In this document: piece by piece, positions 25,021-38,956 of the stretch
Layout of the letters: every line of letters starts with the position of its first letter
How positions within the stretch are numbered: the stretch's first letter is position 1
Source: Hirsutella rhossiliensis
Taxonomy: Eukaryota > Ascomycota > Sordariomycetes > Hypocreales > Ophiocordycipitaceae
Length of the DNA: 64,000 nucleotides
Assembly: GCF_020360975.1 (NCBI RefSeq)
Contig: NW_025408668.1
Span: forward strand, 868,001 to 932,000
Direction of reading: 5' to 3'
Translations under genes and position numbers: made by a program
Notes under the pieces: generated by a model
What the model was told of the DNA's origin: nothing
The model's input: only the letters and a program-made list of their open reading frames with translations
Database searches by the model: none

Positions 25021-26760
25021 AAACTATTTAATCTTAACTTCTCCCTCTTTTTTACTTACTCTACCCTTTCTTAAGATATAGCGGTAAACCTAAATAGTAT
25101 CCTAGGCCTAGCTATAGGCCTCCTTAAGAATACCGCTATTTTCTTTAGTATACTACTATTTAAGAGTAAGAGCTTTATTTTACTTACTTACTATAGTAAA
25201 GTTAAAGTAAAAGGTAGTAAAGGGCGCTTTTATATTAAAGATAAGGAAAAGTTTATAGACTAAGACTAATAAGAGGTTTATAAGTAAAAGTAACCTCCTT
25301 AGTACGTTTATAGAAATTATTAATACTTAATACTAATAGGCCTTATTAAATAATAAGATATTACCCTTAAAGATACTTAGATAATATATAAGGGCGTTAA
25401 AAAGATAAATAGATTTACTAGGAATAAGGCTTATTAAGAAGAGTATATTATTAATATATATAACTTTCTTTATAAAGCTATTAATAAATAATAAGCTATA
25501 AGCTTTAGCCTTATCGCGATAATTAAGATCTTAATAAAAGGTATTAAGAACGTAGTATACCCCTTACCTTACCTACTATTAGTTTATACCGACTACTAAG
25601 GGGAACCTATTAAAGATATAAAAGATAGATATATAAAGTACTATAAATACCTAAATAATAAGGAGTATTTAATTAAGTTTACTACTCCTACCTTTAACCT
25701 TAGTTACTTTATATATAAATAAAGGTATATAACTAAAGTTATTAACTTTTTAGTAGGATTAAATAAAAAGGGACTTTATTAAGAAGCGTTCTTCTAAGAC
25801 TATAAGGAAGGAAACTTAGTCGTTTTTAATACTTAAAAAGAGGGATAGCACGCTAAACTCTATATATTCCTATAAGTATAGTAATAGTTTCTTTATATCT
25901 TCTAAGTTCCTTATAACTTTACCTATACGCTAGTCCCTTATACTACTTAGTAAGAAGGGTAGGAATATAGCTACTTAGCCTTAATAATAATCTAATACTA
26001 AGTTAAAGGTATAGTTAGGCTATGCCTTAAGATAATTAAGTAGTAATACTTAAAGGTTAAAGTAATTCTAGAGTAAAGGTATAGGGTAATATAAAAAGCC
26101 CTATAAATAAATAAAATCTTATACTAAGACTAGTATTTCTTAAAGCTAGATAAGAGGATAAGTATAAAAGGCTATATTAATAGGCTAATATATAGAATCT
26201 AAGCTATTATAGCGAATAAACTTAATTATATATAAGCGATATTATAAGGTAGCGGAGTTTCTTAGTAGTTTAATAGTAAGGTTAAATAACTATAAAGGAT
26301 ACTATTTAATTAGGGTTTAATAACTTTTAATAGAGTTTTTCTAATAAGGATTCTTAGGTATAAACGGATTTACTAATATAACTATATTATTTTAAGAGAT
26401 TAAGAAAAATAAGACCTCTAAGAAGTCTTAAAAGTAGTTAACTTTTAAGATAAGCTTAGCGGATAGAAACTACTACTTTAAAGAGATATAGAACTAGCTT
26501 ATATAGTAAAGAAAGCGAGAAAAGAGCTAACTATACTAGCTACCTTTATAAAGTAACTTAACTTAATCGCTTAAGCTATACGCGGTTTCTTTATAAAACT
26601 CCTCCTTAAAAAGACCCCTAACTATTTAATTATACTAATAGGAATTAAGAATAAGACTAGACCTTTATTACCTTAAGTATTAACTAAATTAAGCTCCTTA
26701 TCTAAACTAAGTAGCCTTTCCCTAAGTAACCTTAAGATAGGATCCCTACCTTAAAGTCTA
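25021..26760 (+). pseudogene. Long fossil reading frame of unknown origin
   Basis: A single frame stays open to interpretation over about 580 codons with no frameshift that I could see. All its stops are TAA or TAG, which RIP makes from CAA, CAG and TGG; TGA is not seen. Amino-acid use between stops is balanced (Tyr, Lys, Ile, Leu, Asp, Phe), and hydrophobic blocks alternate with charged ones. I could not match it to RT, integrase, a DDE transposase, a helicase or a tyrosine recombinase. It could be a duplicated host gene killed by RIP or a gene of a larger mobile element. The start and end are uncertain. Confidence 0.4.
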
Positions 26761-28660
26761 TAAAGGGGAAAGCTAAGCGCCCTTATTAGTCCCCTTATCT
26801 ATATAGAAATAACGCCTTTATTTTCCCCTTTAAATATATAGCTAATTAAGCTTACTCCTTGCTTACTATTAATAACTCCTCTTATTATATAAAGGAGTAA
26901 AAGACTTATAACCGCACCCCTATTAATAGCCCGATAAGAAGCTAGTAGGGAAGAAAGGTAAATAGTATAGCTACTAACTTACCTTAGGACTTTAAAATTA
27001 CTAGGCGCTTAGTTAATTACCTTAAGGCTAAAGACTTTAGTAATACCTATAGCGCGCCTTATTACTCCTTAAAAATAAAGTATAGTAATAGCATATCTAG
27101 CTATAGTCCTTATAAGGTTTATACTAAGCTTTAAACCCTCTTAAGTTAAAAGAGTTAAAAACCTAAGAATATATTAAAACTACTACTAAGATATTAACGA
27201 CTATAATTCTATATATTTATATAAGACTACTAGTAATATAATAACGATTAGTCTATAAGACTTTATAGCTTTTTTAATCTAGCTATACCTAAAGCTATAA
27301 ACTAGTAAAAACGCTACCTACTTTATTTTCCTAATACCCCTAAGAATAATAAGCGCGAATACTTAAGAGCGTATATAAGGGGTAGTAGATAATTATCTAA
27401 AGAAGGAAGTATATAAGTAAAAATAAGAAAGGGTTAAATAAGTAGCTTATAAGTAAAAGGAGGAATAAATAATATAAAGGGAAGGGATTATAGTAAAGGA
27501 GAAAAGTTCTATTAATAGTTTATTTACTTACTTATATACTTAGGAATAGAGCCTTACTTATTATTATTACGCCCTTTTTATTAGTATCTTAAGTTAGAAA
27601 GTTATTAAGAAGGAGTTTAATAGGTAAGATCGTACCCTTATAAATATTAGCCTATTAAAGAGATAAGACTCTTAGTACTCCTTATTTAATATACTTCTAA
27701 ATATACTTAAAGGCTTTATAAAGACCTTAATTATCTAATAAGGTATCTTTTAAAAATATAGTTAACTTAAATTTTTATTTTTCCCTTTTTAAAGTAAAGG
27801 CTACTAACTACGCGACTTTAGTAGAGATAAAGAGGTATAGAGTAAAGAAATCTCTAAGACTTATATTAATAACCTAAGACCCTTAGAGCTATATATAAGA
27901 CCGATAATTAAATAATTATATAGTTAATTACTTTATTAATCCTTAGCTATATACTATATATACTTTAAGTATATACCCTTATCCCTATTAAAGTACTAAA
28001 ACGGAAAGTAAGTTAGGTTTAATAATAGCGACCTTAGTAATAAGTAATCTTAGTAATACTATTATAGGCTTTATTAGCGTTCCTTTATATATAGTAGTAG
28101 CTATTATATAAACGAAATATATACTTATAGCGACTAAAAAGGCAGCTAAGATATAAAAAGGCTATTAATATAATATAACTATAGTAAAAGGGAGTAACTA
28201 TATAGCCCTATATAAAAGGGAGTAAAGCCTTATATACTAAAGTACTATCCTTTATATTATAGTACTAAGAGCTACTACTATATACTAATATAAGGGGGGC
28301 GGGATACTATAAGCCTACTAAGCTAGCTATATACTATTTTATATACCTTTACTCCTTAGCTATAAGTACTAAAGCTTAATTCTTAGGGCGCGGCCCTTAC
28401 TAGTAATATAGTCTTTTTAAGAAGCTTACTTAAGAAAGTATTATATATTATTTACTAAAAAAAAATTCCTAACTAAGCGTATATATACTATATAAGGGTT
28501 TTATCCCCTTAAGCGCGGTATTAAGTATTATTTAAAAGCACGCTTCTTTAAAAGCTAGGTAACGGTATAATATAAAGGCTTTTACCTTATATAAGCCTAG
28601 ACTAAGGTCTAGGCTAAGTCTATATATAAGCAGCGTTTATACTTATATAGGCTAGGCTTA
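26761..28660. other. Unassigned RIPed AT-rich DNA
   Basis: No recognisable domain, LTR or repeat pair was found. CA/TG depletion is strong. It separates the fossil frame from the A-rich end of the LINE. Confidence 0.5.
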
Positions 28661-28689
28661 TATTTTTCTTTCTTTTCTTTTTTATAGAT

Positions 28690-31500
28690 TATTAACCTTC
28701 TTTTAATAGACCGTACTTATACTTATACCTCTACTTACTTTATAATAATTAAGTAAGATAGTCCTTTAAAGGTAGCTTATATAAAGGCTACCTTCTTCTT
28801 AATATATTATTTAAATAGGAGCCTAGAATTAAAGAAGATCCCTAGCTATTATATTAAGGGCTTTACCTTAAAAAATAAGCCTCTTACTATTATACCCTTT
28901 AAAATAAGCTACTATTACTTACTAAAGTAAATAAGTTCTATCTTTAAAGGGTTAAAGTAAACCCCTTAGTCTTTAGCTTATTTAAATAGGTTAGTAGTTA
29001 TTACTTTTAGCTACTAAACGTTCTTCTTAGCTAAGGTTAACGTTATAGAGATATTATAGTTATCTATATAAGATAGCTAGTATCCCTTGGCTACTAGTAT
29101 CCCCCTTATATATAAGAGGAATAAAATAAGGCTAATAAGGGACTATTAAGGCACCCTTATTACTAGGTTTATAAGGGGTTAGACTTACTTTTTAAAGGCT
29201 AGCTAGATCTTCCTATTAGTAAGGAAGTAGTCTACCTAGCTTATAAGGGTATTAAAGAGGTTTAATTCCCTTAGGACCCTTATAAGCTATTCCTTTAATA
29301 TAAAATTAAAGGCGCCCTTTATATTTAATAAAAGGGTATTAATAATAGCTTTCTTATTAAACTCTTACTTCTTTAAAATATAGTATAAAAGGAGGAAGGC
29401 TATATTTATAGCTAACTACTATTTTCGTCTACTTAGCTATATAAGGTTTAAAAGCCTAGCTAAGTAGTATATAGCTTTTTAAGGACCTTTTCTAAGTAGT
29501 TAAGTAGACTTATAACCTTATAGGCCTTAAGGATAGTATAGTCTAGCTTATTTTACTTAAGAAGTATAATTCCTATAGCTTTCTTATATACTTAAAGGTA
29601 GTATCCTTAGTTAAATAAAGCTTTATAAGCCCTATTAAAGACTATAAGAATAGCCTTATATATATATTAAATAGGGAGGAAGCTAAAGGAGTCTAAGCTA
29701 AGGGCTTTCTTATTAAAAGAGCTAAAAATAGCCCTTTTAATCTTAGGGTCTTTTAGCTTTAGCTAGTCCTACTTATTTATACCCTTACTACTTATATAGC
29801 TTAAAAGCTCTTTTTTTCCTAAGCTTTAAGAGGGGCTAAGGGGGGAGCTAGGGCTAGTATCTAAGGTTAAGAAAAGGGTTATTAAGAAGGACTTATATTT
29901 TTCTATAAAGGTATTAGCTTTTACTTTTATCCCTTTTTTTATATATAAGATACTAAGAAGGATAAGGTTAGCTTTAGCTTTAGTATAAAAAAGGGCTATA
30001 AAATATTCTTTTTTATTACTCTTATTAAGAAACTCTCTTAGTATTACTTTTTAATAGCTTTAATAATATACTTAAAGCTAATTTAGGCTTTTATAAAGCT
30101 CTTTTAGCTCTTTTTATCTTAAGCTAGCTTATAAGCCTATTAAGCTAAGCTTAAGGCTTTTTAAAAGTAAGTTAGCTTATTAATTACTAAGGCTTAGATC
30201 CTTTATAAGGCCTTTTTTTAGTATTACTATATTTAAGGCTTTTATAAGGGTTCTTATTAAAAGGGAAGCTATCCCTTTTAAGTTATTTCTTTTTATAGCC
30301 CTCTTTATAGCTATAAAAAGGTCTTATTCCTTCTTAGCTAAGTGTTTTAAAAATACCTTTTAATTTACTTTCCTATAACTATAAGTAGTAGGCCTAGCTA
30401 GTAAGGGCTTATTAAGGCCCCTTAAGCTAGCTTTAAAAGCTATAAGCTTATAATCTAAGCTTATAGATTTTAAGAAGTAGAAGTTAGCTTAGGTTAGCTA
30501 TTTAAAAGGGCTATAAAAAGTAAGGTCTATAACTAAGGCCTTTTTTAAGCCTTTTCTTTTATAAGTACTTTTTATAGTTACTTTAAGGTTTATTAGTAAG
30601 GAAGCTTTATAGTAGTTAAGCTAGCTAATAAGGGCTTTTACTTTATAGGCCTTAAAGGGTTCTATAAAAAGGTTTTAATAAAAGTAGTATAAGTTAAAGT
30701 CCTTTATTAAGAGGAAGGGCTACTATAGGAGTTAGGCTATTAATAGTAGCCTTTTTATTATAAAGGGCCCTTACTAGCCTTAGCTAGCTAAGGCCCTTTT
30801 AACTTCTTTTTTATTATATAAGTTAATAAAGATAAATAGTTTAATACCTTTTACCCTTATAGCTTATATATTAAGATTATAAAAGAAGTTAAAGCTAAGG
30901 CTAGCTTTTATTTAAACTTCCTTCCTCTTATAAGCTATAACCTTAAGCTTCTTAGTAAGCTTAAGAAAGTTAATAAAAGGGATAAGGGTTATAAAGTTAT
31001 AATCTAAATACTATATAAAGATATAGCTATTATTAATCTTATAAAGGTAAGGCTCTTATAATAAGATAAAGTTTATTTTTATTTCTAAGGCCTACTCTAA
31101 GATTAATAAGTTAGCTATTTCCTACTTATTAATATTATATTATATAATACTAAATAGGTTATAGTTAAGCTTAAGGGGCCTAATAAGCTTTAAGGGCCTT
31201 ATAAGTATAAGGGAGCTAAGGCTATTAAGTATTAATTATTCCCTTATAAACTTTATATTATACCTTATTAGTTATAAGGTACTTCTTCTTATAGTTATAG
31301 TATTAAACCTTAAAGTAAAAGTAGCCTTAGCTAACTTTATAGCTAAGGTAGTTATAGTCCTTAGTTAAGTGCTTTTTAAGTAAAAAGTATACTTATTAGG
31401 CTATTAATAGGCTTAAGGGTTATTATTAAAGGAAAGGCACCTATAGTACTATATATATAGTATATTCCTTATAGGCCTTAACTTAAATCTATAAACCTAT
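28690..31500 (-). pseudogene. LINE endonuclease and reverse transcriptase fossil
   Basis: On the minus strand an Asp-Phe-Asn-Leu block at 30690-30701 marks the endonuclease. It is followed by a long stretch to an Ala-Tyr-Arg-x-Ile-Ser-Leu-Leu-Asn block typical of LINE RT (around 29500). The RT active site at 29059-29070 reads Tyr-Ile-Asp-Asn, again a RIPed Asp-Asp. Just downstream lies a block resembling the Leu-Gly-Ile-Phe-x-Asp-x-x-Leu-x-Phe-Lys segment that follows LINE RTs. Confidence 0.7.
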
Positions 31501-32717
31501 TATATAAAAGCTTTTTTTTTAGTATTTAGCCCTTATAGCTTTTAAAGGGACTATAAAGATAATAGATCTTACTTTTTATATTAAGCTTAAGGTACCTAAC
31601 TACTTAGGCTGCTTTAAGATATCGATCTTATTAAAGGTTTTAGCTTCTATAGTAAAGATATTTAAGATAAGGGTCTTTAAGAGGTTAGGGACGATCTAGG
31701 CTATTAGCTTAGTTTAGCTAGTTATATTACCTTTATTTAATATTACTAAAGCTAATATAGCTAGTTTTCTTATAGCCTTATTAAGCTTATTATAAAGAGT
31801 AATAAGGTTAATAGTTAGCGTTAATAATACCTTTTTTAGCTTTAAGATAAGTTAAAAGTCTACCTTTATATTCCTTTTAGCTAGGGCCTTAGTTAAGGCT
31901 TTTACTAAAGCTTTTACTAAAGCCTTAGCTAGGGCCTTAGCTAGGGCCTTAAGAGCTTTCTTTATAGTAAACTTAGCCTATAAGCTTGCTTTAAGGTTTC
32001 CTTAAGTAGCCTTAAGCTACTAAGCGGCCTTAAGCTAGTATAAGGGCTATTATAAGTGCTATTAGCGGTCTAAGGCCCTTATAGCTACCTTCTTAAGCCT
32101 TTTTATAAGGGTCTTATAAAAGGGTTTAATTTTTTAGGCTTCCTTAAAAGCTTAGAAGGCCTATTAAAAAGAGTACTAAGCCTAGTCCTTATAAAAGGGG
32201 TACTTAGGCTAGGGCTAGGTCTATTATAAGTATTAAAATATAGGTTAGATAGGTATAAAGCTAATAAAGCTATTAATAGTAGCTCTCTTTTACCCCTTTA
32301 CTTAATTTAAGGGCTAGTTAAGCTAAAAGTAGCTAGCTTAAGGTACGGCTAAGCTAAGCTTAAAAAGGCTAGTCTTTAATATAAGCTAGATATTATCTTT
32401 TATCTTAATATCCTTTAAGTCTTAGTCTTAGGTCCTAAGCTTTTCTTTTAAGGTCCTTAAAAAGCGTTAGCTTTTTAAAGCTTCTTTTAAGTAGGCCTTA
32501 GCCTTTAAAGTACTAATTGCGACCCTTAAGTTAGGGGTTAAAGTTAAAAGGGCCCTCCTTAAGTTTAAGCTAAGGTCCTAAGTTAGGTCTAAGCTAGGTC
32601 TTATTAATAAGGGGTATATACCCTTAGTTAATAAGAGTAAGAAGGAGTTTTCTACTTATATAAAAGAGAACCTTATTTAATTTATAATCTTTAATAGTAT
32701 ATTATATACCTATTAAT

Positions 32718-33195
32718 TTTTATATAGAAAGATATAAGAAGTATATAAAAATATATAAAGGTAAAATTAAAAGTAAGGGGTTAGATAGGTAGGGCAAAGA
32801 GATTTAATTCTTATAAAGGTAGTAATTATAGTAAGGGATTAATTATTATATTACCTTAATTATCCTTCTTTCCTTTATTTAACGCCCCTCTTTATACTTA
32901 TTTAGTATCTTAATTAATAAAGAAGATCTTACTTAAAGAAGCTACTAATATCCTTTTAACTTATAAGCTTTTTACTATTTTTTCCCCTTCTTTTCTAGCC
33001 GTTACTAGTATATCTATCTTATCTTTTACTACCTTTATAGGAAGCTATCGCTACTTTTACTTCCCTTCTTACTACTACCCTCCTCTTTATACGTCCTTTT
33101 AGCTCCTTCCTTAAAACCTATTTTTTTAGCTTTTTTAGTCTCTTATACTAAGGGATATCTCTAAGAACTACGAAATTAAGCTACGCTTTATAATA
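32718..33195 (-). repeat. 3' LTR of copia copy 3
   Basis: 478-bp LTR, paired with 38957-39433. Inverted terminal bases are blurred by RIP. Confidence 0.88.
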
Positions 33196-33470
33196 TACCC
33201 CCTTAGCTATAGCCTGCCTTTATAAAAAGGGTAAAGCTAAATACCTAGGCCGGTAAGCGTATAAAGGAGGTCTTAGTCTATACTTATCCCTTACTTAAGA
33301 AATCTAGGTTTTAGCCCTAAGCTCTTTTAGACCTACTTTAGGAAAAAGGGGCCTTAAGGAGGAAATTAAGTCCTATAAGAAAGGGGGGCTTCTCTAAGGA
33401 TAAGTCCTTAAAAAGGTAGCCTTTAAAAAGAATAAGTCCTAATTAAATAAGGGGCCTTTTAAAAGGAAAA

Positions 33471-33544
33471 TATCACGAAAAAAGATATAGCCGCCTATTA
33501 AATCTAAGCGATAGTATTAATTAACGTATATAGAGTACGCGATA
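33471..33544 (-). repeat. TRIM 3' LTR (74 bp)
   Basis: Matches 33771-33844 with a few differences, several of them C/T or G/A. The ends are TAT..ATA, from TGT..ACA. Confidence 0.88.
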
Positions 33545-33770
33545 TACCCCCTTAGGGATATCGGGTTAATTCGTTCCGGGATACCTAGATATCCTAGACT
33601 ATAGCGGGAATTTTTATATAGATAGGCCCTATGCTAATACCGCGTAATTGCTCCGGCGGGACTTAAACCTTAGGCCTTTTAGGTAGTGCGCGCTAGGCTA
33701 GCTAGAAGAAGTACGTACGTAGTTACTAGGAAGTTCCTAGAGGGGTAACCCCTCTGCCCGGGCTTATAAC

Positions 33771-33844
33771 TATTACGAAAAAAGATATAGCCGCCTATTA
33801 GATTTAAGCGACAGCGTTAATTAACGTATATAAAGTACGCGATA
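33771..33844 (-). repeat. TRIM 5' LTR (74 bp)
   Basis: Second copy of the 74-bp repeat, next to the primer site. It shares the core ACGTTAATTAAC with the LTR of the TRIM in the island. Confidence 0.88.
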
Positions 33845-36800
33845 GAAAACCTCTTCCTTTTCTTTAGCTTTAGACGTTACCTTTTTATATAGGCTATTAG
33901 CTCCTCTTATAGACTCTTAAGGTAGGCTTTTAAGGATAGCTTTTCTTAAACGTCTTCTAGCCTAATTTACTATAAAAAGACAGCTAGCTTCTACTTTAGT
34001 AAGGGCTTTATAAGACCGTTAGCTTTTATTAATACCGTTAGAACCTAACGAAAGGAAATAAGTCCCCTTTAGACCTCTTAGTATAACTAATACTAATAGA
34101 TATTAATATACTATAGCTAGGTTAATAGCTTACTATTTTCTATAAGAATTCGTATAGTCTATATATTATTATATTCTATAGTTAATAGGGTCGGAATTTA
34201 TAGTCGTATAGATATTAATAGCTAGCTAAGGAAAATCGCTTCTTTTAACGCTTTTAAAAGAGCTAGTAGCTCTGCCTCTATACTAAAAGTTATAATAGTA
34301 GCTTACTTTAAAGCTCTCTAAGTAATAGTTCTTTTAAAAGGGATATAATATACCCTTATAAGCTCTTTCTATTTAATAAATTATTTATAAAGGACGAATC
34401 GCTTAAATAAAAGAAGATTTTAGTAGCTAGTTTCCTTTTCTACCCTCCTAGGTATAGACTATATAATCTTATTAAATAGAGATAAAGGATTACTTAGTCT
34501 ACTACTTCTTAGTACTTAGGGCTAGGATTCTAGTTATACTTAGCTAGCTAAGAGACTATAAAAGAGATATCTAGTCTAGTAGAAATAGCTAGAAAAAGTA
34601 AGGAGCCTACCTTTTATTAATATTAGTATTTCTCTTACTCCCTAGCTTAAAAGGACGGATTAAGTAAAAGCTCTTTATTTAATATTAATATAGAAGGAAG
34701 CTTCTTATTAAGGGAATTAAGGAGGAATTTATAAGCGACCTTATTAATATAGGCGTCTTAGGTAAGCTAGATAGTCTATTAGGACTTATTTTAAAGGATT
34801 CATATCCCTAAGAACTACTTTAGCTCCCTTAGCTTAGTTATCTTATACCTTTATTATAGGCCTTTTATAGCCTCCCTAGTATTTACTTCTTCCTCTTTTA
34901 AGTAGGCCTAGATAATATCGTCGATATAAAAGAAGACTATAATTTTTCCCTTTTATATTATATACGGTTCTTAAAGGACTTTCTTAAAGCTTAGGGATTT
35001 AATAGAACCTATTAAATACTATTACTAAAGAAGGGGCAATCTTCGTAGTCTATATAGAGCTTTCCTAAGCTATAGAACCTTTCCTAGCTATTAAAAGCCT
35101 AGTAGAAAGCGTATATAGATAACTTCTTCTTCCTTAAGTAGGTAGTTAATAAAGGCGTTAACTATATCTATTTAATCGAGCTCGAGGTTAAATTCTATTA
35201 CTATAGCTATAAGGGTCCGAAAAGATATCCCTACTAAGGTAGTTACCTTAGTAAGAAGATCCCCCTTTTCTTATTAATTCCTATAGATAACTAGCTAAGC
35301 TTTATACTTTTATGAAGCTATATTTATTAGTCTTATAGATAAAGACCTACTTATAGCTAAGGACCTATTTTCCTCTTACTTCTTCCTTAAGGACCTCTTT
35401 AAAAGACCCTATCTCTTTATATAAGGCTAGGTAGTCTTTCTAGGCCTAGAAAAACTAGTTTTTAAAGGGGTATTTTTCGAGCTACTTTTAGTTTACTAGT
35501 AGGTCTAAGAGGTCTCTTTTATATACCTTCCTTACTAATAGTAGCTTAAAAAGCCGGCCTACTATAAACGCTTTATAGGAACCGTCTTCTATTAGCGTTA
35601 GGTAGAAGTTAGAAAAACGATCGAAATAAAGGAGAAATTAGTCTTCTTTTATATCGGGCCCTATACCTTCCTTTACTTTTCGAAGTAAGGATAAAAAGGC
35701 AGCCTAGTAATCCTTTAAGATAGGTGCCTTTCCTCCCCCCTTAAAGGTCGAGACGGGAAGACTAATAAAGAAAGCTACTTTTAGATCTTCTTCTTATATA
35801 AGAGGAGGCGTAGGGAGGTAGGCGTATTCTAGCTCTACCGCTTTCCTATAGTCTCCTTCTTTATCTAGATTATTTAATCTAGTAGCTTCGTTTTCTTCTT
35901 TAACGTTAGCGTTATCCTCGACTACTTTAACGTTAGTTTCTTTTTTTATTTTCTTATCTAGGGCCTCTTTTTAAGACTATTAAAAAGGGGGAATTTAGAT
36001 CTTTTAAATTAGCTAGCGTTATAAGAGTAAGAGGGGCTATTAATCCCTCTTTTCGTTAAAGAAGCTAGTTTCGTTAAATATTATATCCCTAGTCGAAATA
36101 ACCTTCTATAAAAAAGGAATCTAGATTTTAAAGATATTTATAGAATTATAACTAATAAGGTAACTAATAAAGGCTCTAGTATTAAGCTTTCTTTTCTTCT
36201 TCCTTTTTAGCTATATATCGGTAGTTATAGCGTATACCTTATAGCTATAGGTATAAAGGTAGGCTAGTAAGGCCCTCTTCTTTATAAAGAGCTTAAAGGG
36301 GGATTTTTAGTTTTTTCCTTAGTTTAGTTTCCTAGGGTCCTTAAGGTCCCTAGGGGTCCGGTTCTAAAGGTAATAAGCGGTCCTAACGACTTCCCTCTAA
36401 AGGTCGTATAAAAGCTTTATAGTAAGTCTTATTATATAGGCCCTTTTTATTATAGCACGCCTTAATATTTCTGCCCCTCCGTTCTAGGCCTAGGTATTTG
36501 GTGCTAATAGGAGGGGTAAAATACTCCTTTTTCGTAGCTATTTTAAGATATCCTTTATAATTAGCTCTCTATTAGACTATATCTTCTTTACCTTATAGCT
36601 AAAATAGGATTTTACTTAGTTAACGAAGTCCTAGAAAGTAAACTAGTTATACTTACTTAGGTAGGTCTATAAGAAATAAGGGAAAACTATCCCTAAAAAA
36701 GCGTCTATAAAAACATTACCTTAACGAAGCTTACTTAGTCCTTAGAGACGTTAGTTTAGTTAACTTAAATTTCCTTATATAGCTAGTCTAGCTATATAGG

Positions 36801-38956
36801 CGTTCGTTTAGAAATTCGTCTCTTAGTCTTTCCTTAGCTATAGTATTTATATTTAATAGTCTTTAGGCCCTTTATTTATACGCCTTATTATTAACCTAGC
36901 TTATATAAAGCTAGGGGGCCTAGGTAACTAAGTCGTACGTACTAAAGAAGACCGTCTCCTTAGGCTACTAAAAGAGGGTCCTTTATAGTAGACCTATTCC
37001 TCTTAGTAGGGAAAGCTAACTTCTTAAATAGTTCCTTCCTAAGGATAAGTTAGAATTCGAGAATAAATTAACTAAATATTTCCTTAATAAGCCTAATAGT
37101 CTAATTCTTTTAGACTAGTTTCGTAGGCTTAGACGTTATATCTTAAAAGATTCCTTCCTTTTAAAGAAAGTAAAAGGAAATTAAGCTCGTTAAAAATCAA
37201 GGGTAAAAAGCTACCCTTTTTTATCGAAGAATTTATATAGACCCGTTAGGTAATTATATTATAAAATTCACCCTTCTATATCCCTTTATCTATATAGTTA
37301 ATTCCTTAGTAATAAGATATTCCCTCTATACCTTCTTAAAAGACTAAAATCGTAAGAGTATATTATAGATATTAAGGGAAGCACCGAAGTTAAGGATAGC
37401 TAATTTTTATAAGGGGTAATTAGAGGGCTCTAATAGTTAGTCTTAGCCTTATTAATTTATAGGGAAGACGAAGGCTGGATTTACTATACTAATAACTTTT
37501 CCTTAAATTTATAACTTAAATAAGGGCAGCGGCGTTATTAGTTACTATTTCTTAGTAACCTAAATCTCGTCTATCTTCTTTTATAATAAGGGGTCCTCCT
37601 TAAAAAACTATTATATCGTTTCTTATAGCCTCTTTAAAGGGTTAAATCCTTTAGGTTGGTTTTCCTTAAAGACCTACTAGTATTATAATAACTAATAGCC
37701 TAGTAATTTATAGGCTAAGTAGCCGTTTCGTTTAGTCTTTTATTTCTTTAAGAAATCCTCGTCCCGATCTAAAAGGTCTGCTTAAAAACCTCCTCTTTTT
37801 ACCCCTTATTACTAATTTTAACGAAGAGGTTCGATTTCGACTAGTTCCTTAATTTTTCGACTAATAGACTAAACGGTCTATTAAGGGACTTGTTAGGTAG
37901 GACGGACTAACAGGGCCGGGGCCGGGCCCGGAGTAAGATATAAAGCTAGGGCTAGGACTAAGGTAGCTATTAAAGATAGTATTAATGCTCTCGAGGGAGG
38001 TAAAGCTAAAGGAGTAATAGCCGTAGTAGTAGTAGTAGCGGGGGCCGTAGTAACTAAGGCTATAGCAGCTATAGGGGCAGTAGGTTAAGCCGTCTAGGTT
38101 AAGTGCTAGCTACGAAGGAATAAGACTACTTACTATTATACTCTAGTAGCCTCTTTATCTAGTTCCCGGCTAGCTTCTTAAAAGATAGTTAAGTAACCGT
38201 TACTAATAGGCTTTACTAGTAGAGATATATCTTATAGCTACTAGCCGGAAAGAGCTTTTATAAGGAAGTATTAGTTAGCTTCTTTAAGGATTTCTTCCTA
38301 CTTAGCTAGCTATAAAGAAGCTAGTAAGTTCTTAGTAAAAATAGGTGCTAAGTATACTATATAAGTCTTCTTAATATAGTTAGTTATATAACCCCTCGAG
38401 GGAGCTATCTAGGTCTTAAGCTTTAAAAGCTACTACTTAAGAGTCTCTTTCTCTTAAAGAGAGATTAGCTTTATAGTATTAATAGATTCCGTTATCGCTA
38501 TATATATAGTAGTTAGTAGCTTTATCTTAGTAAGGAACTCCTTTTAGTAACTCTTATAGTCGCCTAAGGTAGTAGAAAAAGCTCTTTACTATATAGAGGT
38601 TAGCTTAGAAAAGAGGGAAGCTCCCTCTATAAATTCTATTACCCTAGGATAAAGAGGGGGCTCGAGAGGGTCCTACTTATTAAAGAAGACTAAATTATAG
38701 ATAGTTCTATCTATATAAGCCTATAGCTCTTTTACCTACGTATCCTAATCTTAGGGCTTTATAAGAATCGTTTAATAGACCGTAGGGGCGGTAAAAGAGT
38801 CGTTTTTTAATATCGTTATAAGAGAGGGGGTAGAAAAGTTAGTTAAAATTAGCTTTTTTAGTAAGAGGGGTAAAAGGGAGCTACGAGGGATATAAGAAAG
38901 GTACCTTTTATAGTAGCTAGAAGGTATAGGAATTCTATTCCTCCTAGGCTTATAAC

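Larger units (their letters stand above)
33471..33844 (-). mobile_element. TRIM (miniature LTR element), 374 bp, nested in copia copy 3
   Basis: Two 74-bp direct repeats (33471-33544 and 33771-33844) bound a 226-bp interior. The perfect TSD GAAAA occurs at 33466-33470 and 33845-33849. On the minus strand the interior starts with GTTATAAGCCCGGGC (complement of 33756-33770), the same primer site as in the copia elements: the anticodon-arm half of initiator tRNA-Met. There is no coding capacity, so gag-pol must come from another element. It is less RIPed than its host, and GC-rich in the interior. A tRNA-like segment with a B-box-like motif at 33659-33669 (complement) is shared with the TRIM at 51778. 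Confidence 0.9.

Noticed and set aside
33651..33710. A complete tRNA gene inside the TRIM
   Set aside because: B-box and D-arm-like parts are present but the spacing is about a dozen bases short and no 5' acceptor strand pairs with the 3' end, so it is at most tRNA-derived.
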